Below, piece by piece: positions 18,911-26,972 of a stretch of DNA of 34,982 nucleotides. The notes under the pieces were generated by a model. The model made no database searches. It saw nothing but the letters and a program-made list of their open reading frames with translations, and was not told where the DNA came from. Location: assembly GCA_945897515.1 (NCBI GenBank), contig CAMDFO010000046.1, forward strand, positions 1 through 34,982, given 5' to 3'. The position numbers were made by a program, and so were the translations under genes. Origin of the DNA: Rhodoplanes serenus. Its GTDB lineage: Bacteria; Pseudomonadota; Alphaproteobacteria; Rhizobiales; Xanthobacteraceae. Position 1 is the stretch's first letter. Every line of letters starts with the position of its first letter.

Positions 18911-20338
18911 ATGGCTCGCTGCCCGATGACCGCCCGTCTGCTCGTCCTTTTGAGCCTCGGCTTGGTGCTGCCTGGAGCGACGCCTGCGCTGGCCCAGGCG
19001 CCGCGCGTGCTGCCTGGTTCGCCCGGCGAGGTGCGGCTGTCGTTTGCGCCGATCGTCAAACGGACGGCGCCGGCGGTGGTCAGCATCCAGGCCGCCAAGA
19101 TGGTCGAGAACCGCAATCCGCTGATGGAAGATCCGTTCTTCCGCCGGTTCTTTGGCCCCAATTTCGGCGGGGGCGGCGGCGGTCGCGAGCAGGTGGCTCG
19201 CTCGCTCGGCTCCGGCGCCATCGTCGATCCCTCCGGTCTCGTGGTCACCAACAACCACGTCATCGAGGGCGCCAGCGAGGTCAGGGTCGCGCTGCCCGAC
19301 AAGCGTGAGTTCGAGGCCGAGATCGTGCTCAAGGACCCGCGCACCGACCTCGCCGTGCTGCGGCTGAAGGATGGACGGGAGCGCTTCCCATTCCTGGACT
19401 TCGCAGATTCCGACGAGCTTCAGGTCGGCGACCTGGTGCTGGCGATCGGCAATCCGTTCGGCGTCGGCCAGACTGTGACCCACGGCATCGTCTCGGCGGT
19501 GGCCCGCACCCAGGTCGGGATCAGCGACTATCAGTTCTTCGTCCAGACCGACGCCGCGATCAACCCCGGCAACTCGGGCGGCCCGCTGGTCGACATGGCG
19601 GGGCGGATCGTCGGGGTCAACACCGCGATCTTCTCGCGCTCCGGCGGTTCGCAGGGCGTCGGCTTCGCCATTCCGGCCAACATGGTGAAGCTGGTCGTGG
19701 CCTCGGCCAAGGGCGGCGGCAGTGCGGTCAAGCGGCCGTGGCTCGGCGCCAAGTTGCAGGCCGTGACCCCGGACATCGCGGAGAAATTCGATCTCACGCG
19801 CCCGGCCGGTGCGGTCGTGACCAATGTCACGACCGCGAGTCCTGCGGCGAGGGCCGGGCTCAAAACCGGCGACGTCATCGTCGCGGTGGAAGGCAACGCG
19901 GTCGACGATCCGAATGCCTTCGATTATCGCTTCACCACGCGCGCGCTGGGCGGCAAGACAGAGCTTGCCATCATGCGCGGCGGCAAGGAATCGAAGGTGA
20001 CGGTCGCGCTTGAGACCGCGCCCGAATCCCCGCGCGACGAGATCACCATCGGCGCGCGGTCGCCGTTCCGCGGCCTGAAGGTGGCGAACCTGTCGCCCGC
20101 GCTGGCCGAGGAGCTCCGTTTGGAGGTCACCGACGGCGTGGTTGTCCTCGACGTCGCCGACGGCACATCCGCGCAGATGGTCGGCTTCCAGCGTGGCGAC
20201 ATCCTGCTCACGGTCAACAACGACAAGCTCGCCAAGACCGCCGATCTGGAAAAGGCCGCCAAGGCCGGTGCGTCGCGCGGCTGGCGCGTCACGATCATGC
20301 GCGGCGGCCAGCAGATATCGGCCGTGTTCGGGGAATGA
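18911..20338 (+). CDS. DegP/HtrA-family periplasmic serine protease
   Basis: This is a Do-like endopeptidase for envelope protein quality control. The 475-residue product has a signal peptide (cleavage after residue 28, ALA/QAP) and a trypsin-like domain with the triad His116 (TNNHVIEG), Asp146 (RTDLAVL) and Ser222 (GNSGGP). Two PDZ domains follow, roughly residues 260-365 and 380-470, both with the usual GL..GD/GF..GD turns. A Gly-rich loop (six Gly) precedes the protease domain. An alternative start is ATG 18926. It heads the six-gene cassette; its stop overlaps rarA as ATGA. Assignment to degP, degQ or mucD subtypes is not attempted. Confidence 0.95.
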   Translation: MARCPMTARLLVLLSLGLVLPGATPALAQAPRVLPGSPGEVRLSFAPIVKRTAPAVVSIQAAKMVENRNPLMEDPFFRRFFGPNFGGGGGGREQVARSLGSGAIVDPSGLVVTNNHVIEGASEVRVALPDKREFEAEIVLKDPRTDLAVLRLKDGRERFPFLDFADSDELQVGDLVLAIGNPFGVGQTVTHGIVSAVARTQVGISDYQFFVQTDAAINPGNSGGPLVDMAGRIVGVNTAIFSRSGGSQGVGFAIPANMVKLVVASAKGGGSAVKRPWLGAKLQAVTPDIAEKFDLTRPAGAVVTNVTTASPAARAGLKTGDVIVAVEGNAVDDPNAFDYRFTTRALGGKTELAIMRGGKESKVTVALETAPESPRDEITIGARSPFRGLKVANLSPALAEELRLEVTDGVVVLDVADGTSAQMVGFQRGDILLTVNNDKLAKTADLEKAAKAGASRGWRVTIMRGGQQISAVFGE

Positions 20339-21669
20339 GCCCGCGCGCCAAATCCAGCGGCCCCAACCTGTTCGCCGCGGCGGGCCTTGACGCCGACGCA
20401 CCGCGGCCGCTGGCCGACAAGCTGCGCCCGCAGACGTTGTCCGAGGTGGTGGGGCAGGATCACCTGCTCGGCCCGGACGGTGCGCTCACGCGCATGCTGG
20501 CGACCCGCTCGCTCGGCTCGCTGGTGTTCTGGGGGCCGCCCGGCACCGGCAAGACCACGGTGGCGCGGCTGCTTGCCAAGGAAACCGAACTTCAGTTCGA
20601 GCAGATTTCCGCGGTGTTCTCAGGCGTTGCCGATCTCAAGAAGGTGTTCGACGCCGCCCGTGCCCGCCGCGAAACCGGCATCGGCACCCTGCTGTTCGTC
20701 GACGAGGTGCACCGCTTCAACCGCGCACAGCAGGACAGCTTCCTGCCGGTGATGGAGGACGGCACCATCGTGCTGGTCGGCGCCACCACCGAGAATCCAT
20801 CGTTCGAGCTCAACGCCGCGTTGCTGTCTCGCGCCCGCGTGCTGGTGTTCAAGTCGCTCGACGCCGAGGCGGTGGAAAAGCTGCTTGCGCGTGCCGAGGA
20901 GATCGAAGGCAAGCCGTTGCCGCTCGATGCCGACGCGCGCGCGGCGCTTGCGGGCATGGCCGACGGCGACGGCCGCGCCGCGCTGACGCTGACCGAGGAA
21001 ATCTGGCGTTCGGCCCGGCCCGGCGAGGTCTTCGACTCCGCCAAGCTCCAGGCCGTGGTGCAGCGGCGCGCGCCGATCTACGACAAATCGCAGGACGGCC
21101 ACTACAACCTGATCTCGGCGCTGCACAAGTCGGTGCGCGGCTCCGACCCCGATGCCGCGCTCTATTACCTCTGCCGCATGCTGGATGCCGGCGAGGACCC
21201 GCTGTTTCTGGCGCGCCGGGTGGTGCGGATGGCGGTCGAGGATATCGGCATGGCCGACCCCCAGGCTTTGGTCGTCTGCAACGCCGCCAAGGATGCCTAC
21301 GATTTCCTGGGCTCGCCCGAGGGTGAACTGGCCATTGCCCAGGCCGTGATCTATGTCGCGACCGCGCCCAAATCGAACGCGGCCTACCGGGCGTTCGGCG
21401 CGGCGATGCAGACCGCCAAGCAGGCCGGCTCGCTGCTGCCGCCCAAGCACATCCTCAATGCGCCGACCAAGCTGATGAAGAGCGAGGGCTATGGGCGCGG
21501 CTATGCCTACGATCACGATGCGGAGGAGGGGTTCTCCGGGCAGAACTATTTCCCGGACCAGCTCGACCGCCAGCAGTTCTACGATCCGCCGGACCGCGGC
21601 TTCGAGCGCGAGATCAGGAAGCGGTTGGAGTACTGGGCGAAACTGCGAAACGAGAGAAGCAGGGGCTGA
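20335..21669 (+). CDS. rarA: Replication-associated recombination protein A (AAA+ ATPase, RarA/MgsA)
   Basis: RarA acts at stalled replication forks and resembles clamp-loader subunits and eukaryotic WRNIP1. The 444-residue product has the RarA start PLADKLRPQTLSEVVGQDHLLG, Walker A GPPGTGKTT at 67-75, Walker B LLFVDEVHRF at 119-128, sensor 1 GATTENPSFELN and the C-terminal tetramerisation region with KSVRGSDPDAALYYL and EDIGMADPQAL. Length is standard. It overlaps the degP-type gene by four bases and the next gene by one (TGATG), pointing to coupled translation. The pairing of a protease gene with rarA is common in Rhizobiales and does not by itself imply a shared pathway. Confidence 0.96.
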   Translation: MSPRAKSSGPNLFAAAGLDADAPRPLADKLRPQTLSEVVGQDHLLGPDGALTRMLATRSLGSLVFWGPPGTGKTTVARLLAKETELQFEQISAVFSGVADLKKVFDAARARRETGIGTLLFVDEVHRFNRAQQDSFLPVMEDGTIVLVGATTENPSFELNAALLSRARVLVFKSLDAEAVEKLLARAEEIEGKPLPLDADARAALAGMADGDGRAALTLTEEIWRSARPGEVFDSAKLQAVVQRRAPIYDKSQDGHYNLISALHKSVRGSDPDAALYYLCRMLDAGEDPLFLARRVVRMAVEDIGMADPQALVVCNAAKDAYDFLGSPEGELAIAQAVIYVATAPKSNAAYRAFGAAMQTAKQAGSLLPPKHILNAPTKLMKSEGYGRGYAYDHDAEEGFSGQNYFPDQLDRQQFYDPPDRGFEREIRKRLEYWAKLRNERSRG

Positions 21670-22022
21670 TGCGCAAACGATGGGTGTTGGCGGTCGCGAT
21701 CGGCATGATCGCGGGTACGCCGGTGCAGGCCGCCGAGCCGTGGGTCGGGCGCTGGGCGATCGACCCGGCGACCTGCGTGGGCTTCGGCGGCAGCACGCCG
21801 GCCACTGCGTCGCTGGTGGTCACCGACACGTCGTTGTGGTGGTTCGCCGGTCATTGTCGGATCGGCAAGATGTACAAGCTGGGCCATGCGGCCTACATCC
21901 AGGCGCGCTGCGGCGGCGAGGGTTCGGGCGACGTTCCGGTCTCGCTGGTGCCAAGCGGGGCCGACCGGATGCGGGTGAGCTGGAACCGCGCCAAACCCGA
22001 GGAGCTGCGTCGATGCAAATGA
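21669..22022 (+). CDS. Small exported cysteine-containing protein of unknown function
   Basis: Not recognised as a named family. The 117-residue product has a clear signal peptide (MRKR n-region, hydrophobic core, cleavage after V-Q-A at residue 21). The mature part has four cysteines, an even number that would allow two disulfides in the periplasm. It contains W.GRWAIDP.TC near the mature N-terminus, a pattern seen in small beta-rich secreted proteins. The ATG overlaps the rarA stop (TGATG) and the 3' end overlaps the next gene by ten bases. The next product is also exported with cysteines, so the two may work together; this is inference. Confidence 0.8.
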   Translation: MRKRWVLAVAIGMIAGTPVQAAEPWVGRWAIDPATCVGFGGSTPATASLVVTDTSLWWFAGHCRIGKMYKLGHAAYIQARCGGEGSGDVPVSLVPSGADRMRVSWNRAKPEELRRCK

Positions 22023-22783
22023 TGCGGCTTTCGCATGGGGCGGCGGCGGTGCTCGCTTGCGCCATCGGGTTCGGCTTGCTGGCGGCCGCGCCGGCGACGG
22101 CGCAGACGGCGAACGTCGAGACCAAAGCTGCCGCTCCGAAAAAATCTGAATCTCGCAAAAAGGCCAAAGCCCCGAAGAAGTCCGCAGCGGAGAAACCGGC
22201 CAAAGAAGCCCCATCGGCCGATGCTCCGAAAAAGCCAGAACCGCAAAACAGGAATGAGCCGAAGACGATTGCTGCCGACAAGCTGCCGAAGGCGATATTG
22301 ACCCTGCACACCTGCGTCGCAGGCAAGCAGGAGGTCGATTTCAGTTCCGAGCGCTACGCCAAGTCGGTGCTGTTTTTTGTTACTTGTCCGGCCGCCAGAG
22401 GCGCTCTGACGCCGATCTCGGTCTTCGTGGCGAAGAACACCAAAGCCGCCGGCGCCAAGCGCGTGATGTTCGAGATTCTGAATCCGGACGGCACGCCGGG
22501 GACACGCGATGCGACATTTTCCGCGGTGCCGGCGCGTGAGGCCTACAGCAAGCCGGACGACAAGCAGTCGAACCTGCACGCCCGCAACGATCCGCCGTGG
22601 ATTTCCGGCGCCTGGGGGCCGGACGACCGTCCCGGCGTCTGCGCGGTGACGGCGAACTGGCGCGTGCAGGGCGACAAGGCCGAGCTGATGCTGTGGGACG
22701 AGGCCAAGGAGTGCCCGCGAAACGAACTGCCGAAATACGAAAGCAAGCTCGACAAGAAGCCGCCGGCGTTGGTGGGACGTTGA
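22013..22783 (+). CDS. Exported protein with lysine-rich linker, unknown function
   Basis: Not recognised as a named family. The 256-residue product begins with a signal peptide (cleavage near A30/Q31). A low-complexity Lys/Ala/Pro/Glu linker follows at residues about 32-85, and then a globular domain of about 170 residues with four cysteines and the segments LHTCVAGKQEVDFS, KSVLFFVTCP, DPPWISGAWGPDDRPGVC and LWDEAKECP. The linker could span the periplasm or bind an anionic surface. The start at 22013 was chosen for the signal peptide and the upstream ccgaggagctg; ATGs at 22019 and 22022 are alternatives. It overlaps the preceding gene and lies four bases before the MFS gene. Confidence 0.8.
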   Translation: MQMMRLSHGAAAVLACAIGFGLLAAAPATAQTANVETKAAAPKKSESRKKAKAPKKSAAEKPAKEAPSADAPKKPEPQNRNEPKTIAADKLPKAILTLHTCVAGKQEVDFSSERYAKSVLFFVTCPAARGALTPISVFVAKNTKAAGAKRVMFEILNPDGTPGTRDATFSAVPAREAYSKPDDKQSNLHARNDPPWISGAWGPDDRPGVCAVTANWRVQGDKAELMLWDEAKECPRNELPKYESKLDKKPPALVGR

Positions 22784-22787
22784 GCGC

Positions 22788-24050
22788 TTGAGCGAGAGTG
22801 CCGCGCCTAAGGTTTTCGCGCATCGCGCCTTCGCGATGTTCTGGATCGGCCGGATCGTTTCGATCCTGTCGTTCCAGATGCTGGTCGTCGCGATCGGCTG
22901 GCAGCTCTACACGCTGACCGGCAGCGCGCTCGATCTGGGGCTGCTGGGGCTGGCGCAATTCATCCCGATGCTCGTCCTCACGTTGCTCGTGGGACACGTC
23001 GCCGACCGCTACGATCATCGGCTCATCCTGCTGGTGTGCCAGCTTGGCGAGGCGCTGGCGGCTGCGATCCTCGCGCTCGGCACCTGGATGGGCTGGCTCG
23101 ATCCGATCGTGATCTACATCGTCATGGTGCTGGTCGGAGCGGCCCGCGCGTTCGAAATCCCGACCATGGTCGCGATCATTCCGGGGCTGGTGCCACGGCC
23201 GCTGGTGCCTGCTGCGACCGCGTGGTTCGCGACCGCCAACCAGGCCGGGGCGATCGTCGGCCCGGTGCTCGGCGGACTGCTCTATGGCCTGGGTCCGGAC
23301 GTTGTTTACGCCACGGCGATCGGCCTGTGGTGCATCGGCGCGTCGTTCATTTTCATGATGACGATGGAGCGCGCGCCGCGCGCCACCGAGCCGATGAGCC
23401 TGCGCTCGCTGCTCGGCGGCTTCCGCTTTGTGTGGCACGACCGGGTGATCCTCGGCACCATTTCGCTCGATATGTGCGCGGTGTTCCTGGCCGGCGCCGG
23501 TGCGCTGTTCCCGATTTTCGCCCGCGACATTCTGCAGACCGGCCCCTGGGGCCTGGGACTGTTGCGCGCAGCGCCCGCCGTCGGCGCGTTGTGCATGTCG
23601 CTGATCCTGGCGCGCCGGCCGCTCACGTTGCCGATTGGGCAGGTGTTGTTCGGGGTGGTCTGCATCTTCGGGGCCGGCACGGTCGCGTTTGCGCTTTCTA
23701 CGAACCTGCTGCTGTCGCTGGCGGCGCTCGCCATGCTGGGCGCGGCCGACGTGGTCAGCGTGGTGATCCGCTTCTCGCTGGTGCAGTTGCGCGCGACGGC
23801 CGAGATGCGTGGCCGGGTCAGCGCGGTGAACGGCATGTTCACCGGCACCTCGAACTATCTCGGCGATTTCAGGGCCGGCGCGGTGGCGGCGATGATCGGC
23901 GCGGTCCCGGCGGTGGTGATCGGCGGTGTCGGGGTATTCCTGGTGGCGGCGCTTTGGATGTTCCTTTTTCCCCAGTTGCGGCGTATCCGTTCCCTGGACG
24001 AGGTGCCCGCGGCGCTGCCGGCAGGCCCTGAAGGGAAAACACCGCCATGA
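22788..24050 (+). CDS. MFS transporter, EntS-like (MFS_3) type
   Basis: The 420-residue product is a multi-spanning membrane protein with about 11-12 hydrophobic helices. The MFS loop motif between TM2 and TM3 reads GHVADRYDHR, and the MFS_3-type features FWIGRIVSILSFQM near the N-terminus and MRGRVSAVNGMF in the second half place it with the EntS/drug-exporter group. Substrate cannot be told from sequence. The start is TTG at 22788, four bases after the upstream stop; no ATG precedes the conserved first helix. The end overlaps the pseudouridine synthase start by ATGA. Its place in a housekeeping cassette gives no clue to cargo. Confidence 0.88.
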   Translation: MSESAAPKVFAHRAFAMFWIGRIVSILSFQMLVVAIGWQLYTLTGSALDLGLLGLAQFIPMLVLTLLVGHVADRYDHRLILLVCQLGEALAAAILALGTWMGWLDPIVIYIVMVLVGAARAFEIPTMVAIIPGLVPRPLVPAATAWFATANQAGAIVGPVLGGLLYGLGPDVVYATAIGLWCIGASFIFMMTMERAPRATEPMSLRSLLGGFRFVWHDRVILGTISLDMCAVFLAGAGALFPIFARDILQTGPWGLGLLRAAPAVGALCMSLILARRPLTLPIGQVLFGVVCIFGAGTVAFALSTNLLLSLAALAMLGAADVVSVVIRFSLVQLRATAEMRGRVSAVNGMFTGTSNYLGDFRAGAVAAMIGAVPAVVIGGVGVFLVAALWMFLFPQLRRIRSLDEVPAALPAGPEGKTPP

Positions 24051-25093
24051 CGGACGCTGCACCGGATGCGGCCAAGACCGGGCCGAAGACCGAGGCCAAC
24101 AGTGGGGCCAGGGTCCAGACCGTCACCGTGTCGGGCGACGAAGGCGGCATGCGGCTCGACCGCTTTTTCGAGGCGCGGTTTCCGGGTCTGTCGTTCTCGC
24201 ACATCCAGCGCATCATCCGGAAGGGCGAGGTGCGGGTGAACGGCAAGCGCGCCGAGCCCAAGGACCGCCTCCAGGTCGGCTCGGCGGTCCGCATTCCACC
24301 GCTGAAGATCGATGCGCCGAAGCTGCGCGACGATGCCCCGCAGGACCAGAAGGACCGCGCCTTCCTCAAGTCGATCACGCTCTACGAAGACGACGACGTC
24401 ATGGTTCTGAACAAGCCGATCGGGCTCAGCGTCCAGGGTGGCTCGGGCACCTACCGGCACATCGACGGCATGCTGGGCTCGATGTCGTCGCGCGACGGTC
24501 AGCGGCCGCGGCTGGTGCATCGCATCGACAAGGACACCGCAGGCTGCCTGCTGGTCGCCAAGACGCGCTTCGCCGCCGCGGCGCTTGGCAAGACCTTCCG
24601 CTCGCGCTCGGCCCGCAAGATCTACTGGGCGCTGGTGCCGGGCGTGCCGCGCCCGAAGCAAGGCCGGATCTCGGCGTTCCTGGCCAAGGACGAGCGCGAC
24701 GATGAGAGCATCATGCGGGTGGTCAAGCATGGCGACGACGGCGCGAGCCATGCCATCACCTATTACACGGTGGTCGAGACCGCCGGGCAGAAGCTGACCT
24801 GGGTTTCGTTGAAACCCGTGACCGGCCGCACTCATCAACTGCGCGCGCATCTCGCGCATATCAAGCACCCGATTGTCGGCGACCCGAAGTATTTCAATAT
24901 CGAGAATTGGCAGTTGCCGGGCGGCCTGCAGAACAAGCTGCATCTCCTGGCGCGCCGGATCGCGGTGCCGCATCCGCGCGGCGGGACCATCGACGTCACC
25001 GCGCCGCTGCCGCCGCACATGCAGCAATCGTGGAACCTGCTCGGCTTCGATGCCAAGCGGTACGACCCGATCGTGGACGCGCCGGAGGACTAG
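24047..25093 (+). CDS. rluC: RluA-family 23S rRNA pseudouridine synthase (RluC-like)
   Basis: The enzyme isomerises specific uridines of 23S rRNA to pseudouridine. The 348-residue product has an N-terminal S4 RNA-binding domain (GGMRLDRFFEARFPGLSFSHIQRIIRKGEVRVNG pattern, residues about 34-70). The catalytic domain has motif I VLNKPIGLSVQGG and motif II HRIDKDTAG with the catalytic Asp161. C-terminal KPVTGRTHQLRAH is also present. RluC and RluD are hard to separate by eye; RluC is preferred for the S4 domain and overall length. It is the last gene of the cassette beginning at 18911 and overlaps the MFS gene by four bases. Confidence 0.9.
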   Translation: MTDAAPDAAKTGPKTEANSGARVQTVTVSGDEGGMRLDRFFEARFPGLSFSHIQRIIRKGEVRVNGKRAEPKDRLQVGSAVRIPPLKIDAPKLRDDAPQDQKDRAFLKSITLYEDDDVMVLNKPIGLSVQGGSGTYRHIDGMLGSMSSRDGQRPRLVHRIDKDTAGCLLVAKTRFAAAALGKTFRSRSARKIYWALVPGVPRPKQGRISAFLAKDERDDESIMRVVKHGDDGASHAITYYTVVETAGQKLTWVSLKPVTGRTHQLRAHLAHIKHPIVGDPKYFNIENWQLPGGLQNKLHLLARRIAVPHPRGGTIDVTAPLPPHMQQSWNLLGFDAKRYDPIVDAPED

Positions 25094-25150
25094 CCTTCAC
25101 GCTCCGCGCGAGGACTGGCGAAGCGGTGAGGGGAGGCATAGATTCTTCCC

Positions 25151-25663
25151 ATGCGGATGCCGTTTGCAAGGACGCTGGCTCTCGCTGTCGCGGCGATCTT
25201 CATGCTGGGCGCGGCGGATGCTGCCTGGGCCGCGAAGAAGAAACGCGGCAAGCGCCAAGTTGCGCCGGTGACCTACGATAGCGGCGTCACCCGCGATCTC
25301 GGCATCACCCGCGACGCCAACGGTACGCCGATCATCATGCAGGGCTACAAGCCCTCGACGCATCTAGGGCGTGGCGACATGCCCGGCAGCCCCGCGCCTG
25401 AGATCCAGCCGCAGACCCGCACCGAACGGCCGGCCCCCGTCCGGCGCGGCAGCAGCACCTATATTCCGCCGCCCGTGCCATCGCCGAACGGCGGGCCGCC
25501 CGCCGCGGCGCTGATCCAGCCGGGCCCCGGCGTTTACCAGCCGCCGCCGGTTCGCGGCTTCGGCGACCGCGCGACCAACTGCATCCACTCGTTTCCGCTG
25601 AATTCAGGCGTCGCCGGCAATCCCACCGAGCTTGGAGCCTATACGCGCTCCTGCGCGAACTGA
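25151..25663 (+). CDS. Exported proline-rich protein, unknown function
   Basis: Not recognised beyond a general resemblance to short secreted proteins of Bradyrhizobium-like bacteria. The 170-residue product has a signal peptide ending near A-W-A (residue 27), then a KKKRGKR basic patch. The middle, residues about 85-140, is rich in Pro and Gly and probably disordered. The last 35 residues hold two cysteines (TNCIHS and RSCAN), which could form a disulfide. The ATG at 25151 is preceded by gaggggaggcata; ATG 25157 is an alternative. It lies 57 bases after rluC and may belong to the same transcript. Confidence 0.75.
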   Translation: MRMPFARTLALAVAAIFMLGAADAAWAAKKKRGKRQVAPVTYDSGVTRDLGITRDANGTPIIMQGYKPSTHLGRGDMPGSPAPEIQPQTRTERPAPVRRGSSTYIPPPVPSPNGGPPAAALIQPGPGVYQPPPVRGFGDRATNCIHSFPLNSGVAGNPTELGAYTRSCAN

Positions 25664-25683
25664 GCTCGAAGTCCTCGCGCTGA

Positions 25684-25913
25684 TGTCTGGTCAGTTACGA
25701 CATCGAGCAGGCCGGCGACGCCGTCAGGCTGACCTTGACCGAGGCGCATCAATGGGACGTTCCTGACGATCTGCTGGAGAGGGCGGCCGCTCCGGCTGGC
25801 CGGCGATCCTGTCGAGCCTCAAAAGCGTGCTCGAAACCGGCAAGCCGCTCGCGATCAAAATGGAGCCGCCGAAAAAGATGATGGCGGCGCTGGAACGGCT
25901 GAAGAAGCGCTAG
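25684..25913 (+). pseudogene. Remnant of an AHSA1/SRPBCC-domain protein (truncated, frameshifted)
   Basis: Two reading frames joined at 25780-25781 spell the C-terminal half of an AHSA1-type SRPBCC protein. The first frame (25684-25779) reads VSYDIEQAGDAVRLTLTEAH...DDLLE and the second (25782-25913) reads GGRSGWPAILSSLKSVLETGKPL...AALERLKKR and ends in TAG. The join has two surplus bases (gagag before ggcggccgc). The N-terminal half is absent: a stop lies at 25681-25683 and the upstream space is taken by the preceding gene. The SGWP..LSSLKS.LETGKPL ending is characteristic of AHSA1-like proteins often paired with ArsR regulators. The gene is broken here; a sequencing error could explain the shift but not the missing N-terminus. 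Confidence 0.75.
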
Positions 25914-25916
25914 GGC

Positions 25917-26972
25917 TCAGCGCAAGCTGGCGTTGATCTTTTCCAGCGCGGCCGAGCCCGGCGACAGCTCCTTGGCTTCCAGCGTGTTGAGCGGCGCCTT
26001 TACGGTGTTGAGATGCTTGTGAAGGTCCTCGGGGTCGGGCTCGACATACAGCAGCCCGGTGACGACCTCGCCCGCCGCCTGCCGTTCCATCAGGTAGTTC
26101 ATCGCGGCGATGCGGCTGTGCACGTCGTAGTCGGGTGCGAGCTTGTGCAGCGCCAGCCGGGAGCCATCGTGCTGCTCGACGATCTGGGTGGTGCCGGGCT
26201 CGTAGTCCACCTTGATGGCGTCGCGCGGACTGATGAAATCCAGCCGGTTCACGGCGTCGTTGTGTTCGCGCACGTAATCGAAGCTCTTGGTCGAGCCGGC
26301 GTGGTTGTTGAAGGCGACGCAGGGCGACAGCACGTCGAGAAACGCCGCGCCCTCGTGCTCGATCGCCGCCTTGATCAGCGGCACGAGCTGGCCCTTGTCG
26401 CCGGAGAAGCTGCGCGCCACGAAGGTGGCGCCGAGCTGCATGGCCACCGCCACTAAGTCGATCGAGGAATCGTTGTTGGTCAGCCCGCGCTTGGACTTCG
26501 AGCCGCGATCGGCGGTGGCCGAGAACTGGCCCTTGGTGAGGCCATACACGCCGTTGTTTTCGACGATATAGACCATGTTCACGCCGCGCCGGATGGCGTG
26601 GGCGAACTGGCCGAAGCCGATCGAGGCCGAGTCGCCGTCGCCCGACACGCCGAGATAGATCAGGTCGCGGTTGGCGAGGTTGGCGCCGGTGAGCACCGAC
26701 GGCATGCGGCCGTGCACGGTGTTGAAACCGTGCGAATTGCCGAGAAAATAGGTCGGGGTCTTCGACGAGCAGCCGATGCCGGACAGTTTGGCGATGCGAT
26801 GGGGCGGCAGGCTCAGTTCGTAACACGCCTCGATGACCGCGGCGGTGATCGAGTCGTGGCCGCAGCCGGCGCACAGGGTCGAGACCGAACCCTCGTAGTC
26901 GCGGTGCGTGAACCCGAGTGCGTTCTTGGGCAGCGCCGGGTGATGGAATTTCGGTTTTGCGAGATAGGTCAT
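25917..26972 (-). CDS. korB: 2-oxoacid:ferredoxin oxidoreductase, beta subunit (2-oxoglutarate type)
   Basis: The beta subunit binds thiamine diphosphate and a [4Fe-4S] cluster and, with the alpha subunit, oxidatively decarboxylates a 2-oxoacid to an acyl-CoA. The 351-residue product shows the cluster cysteines C34 and C37 (CAGCGHDS) and C68 (GIGCSSKTP), and the ThDP motif GDGDSAS...VENN at residues 111-140. A fourth candidate Cys lies in LSPCVAFNNH. The ATG at 26972 was chosen over longer frames because of the aaggagcgagc upstream and the ATGA overlap with the alpha gene. Substrate is inferred as 2-oxoglutarate from resemblance to KorB; pyruvate or other oxoacids cannot be ruled out. It is last in the korCAB operon. 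Confidence 0.92.
   Translation of the reverse strand: MTYLAKPKFHHPALPKNALGFTHRDYEGSVSTLCAGCGHDSITAAVIEACYELSLPPHRIAKLSGIGCSSKTPTYFLGNSHGFNTVHGRMPSVLTGANLANRDLIYLGVSGDGDSASIGFGQFAHAIRRGVNMVYIVENNGVYGLTKGQFSATADRGSKSKRGLTNNDSSIDLVAVAMQLGATFVARSFSGDKGQLVPLIKAAIEHEGAAFLDVLSPCVAFNNHAGSTKSFDYVREHNDAVNRLDFISPRDAIKVDYEPGTTQIVEQHDGSRLALHKLAPDYDVHSRIAAMNYLMERQAAGEVVTGLLYVEPDPEDLHKHLNTVKAPLNTLEAKELSPGSAALEKINASLR

Noticed and set aside
22380..24062. 560-codon minus-strand frame opposite the MFS gene
   Set aside because: The translation is Arg/His/Gln-rich low complexity with no recognisable domain, while the plus strand encodes a clear membrane transporter.
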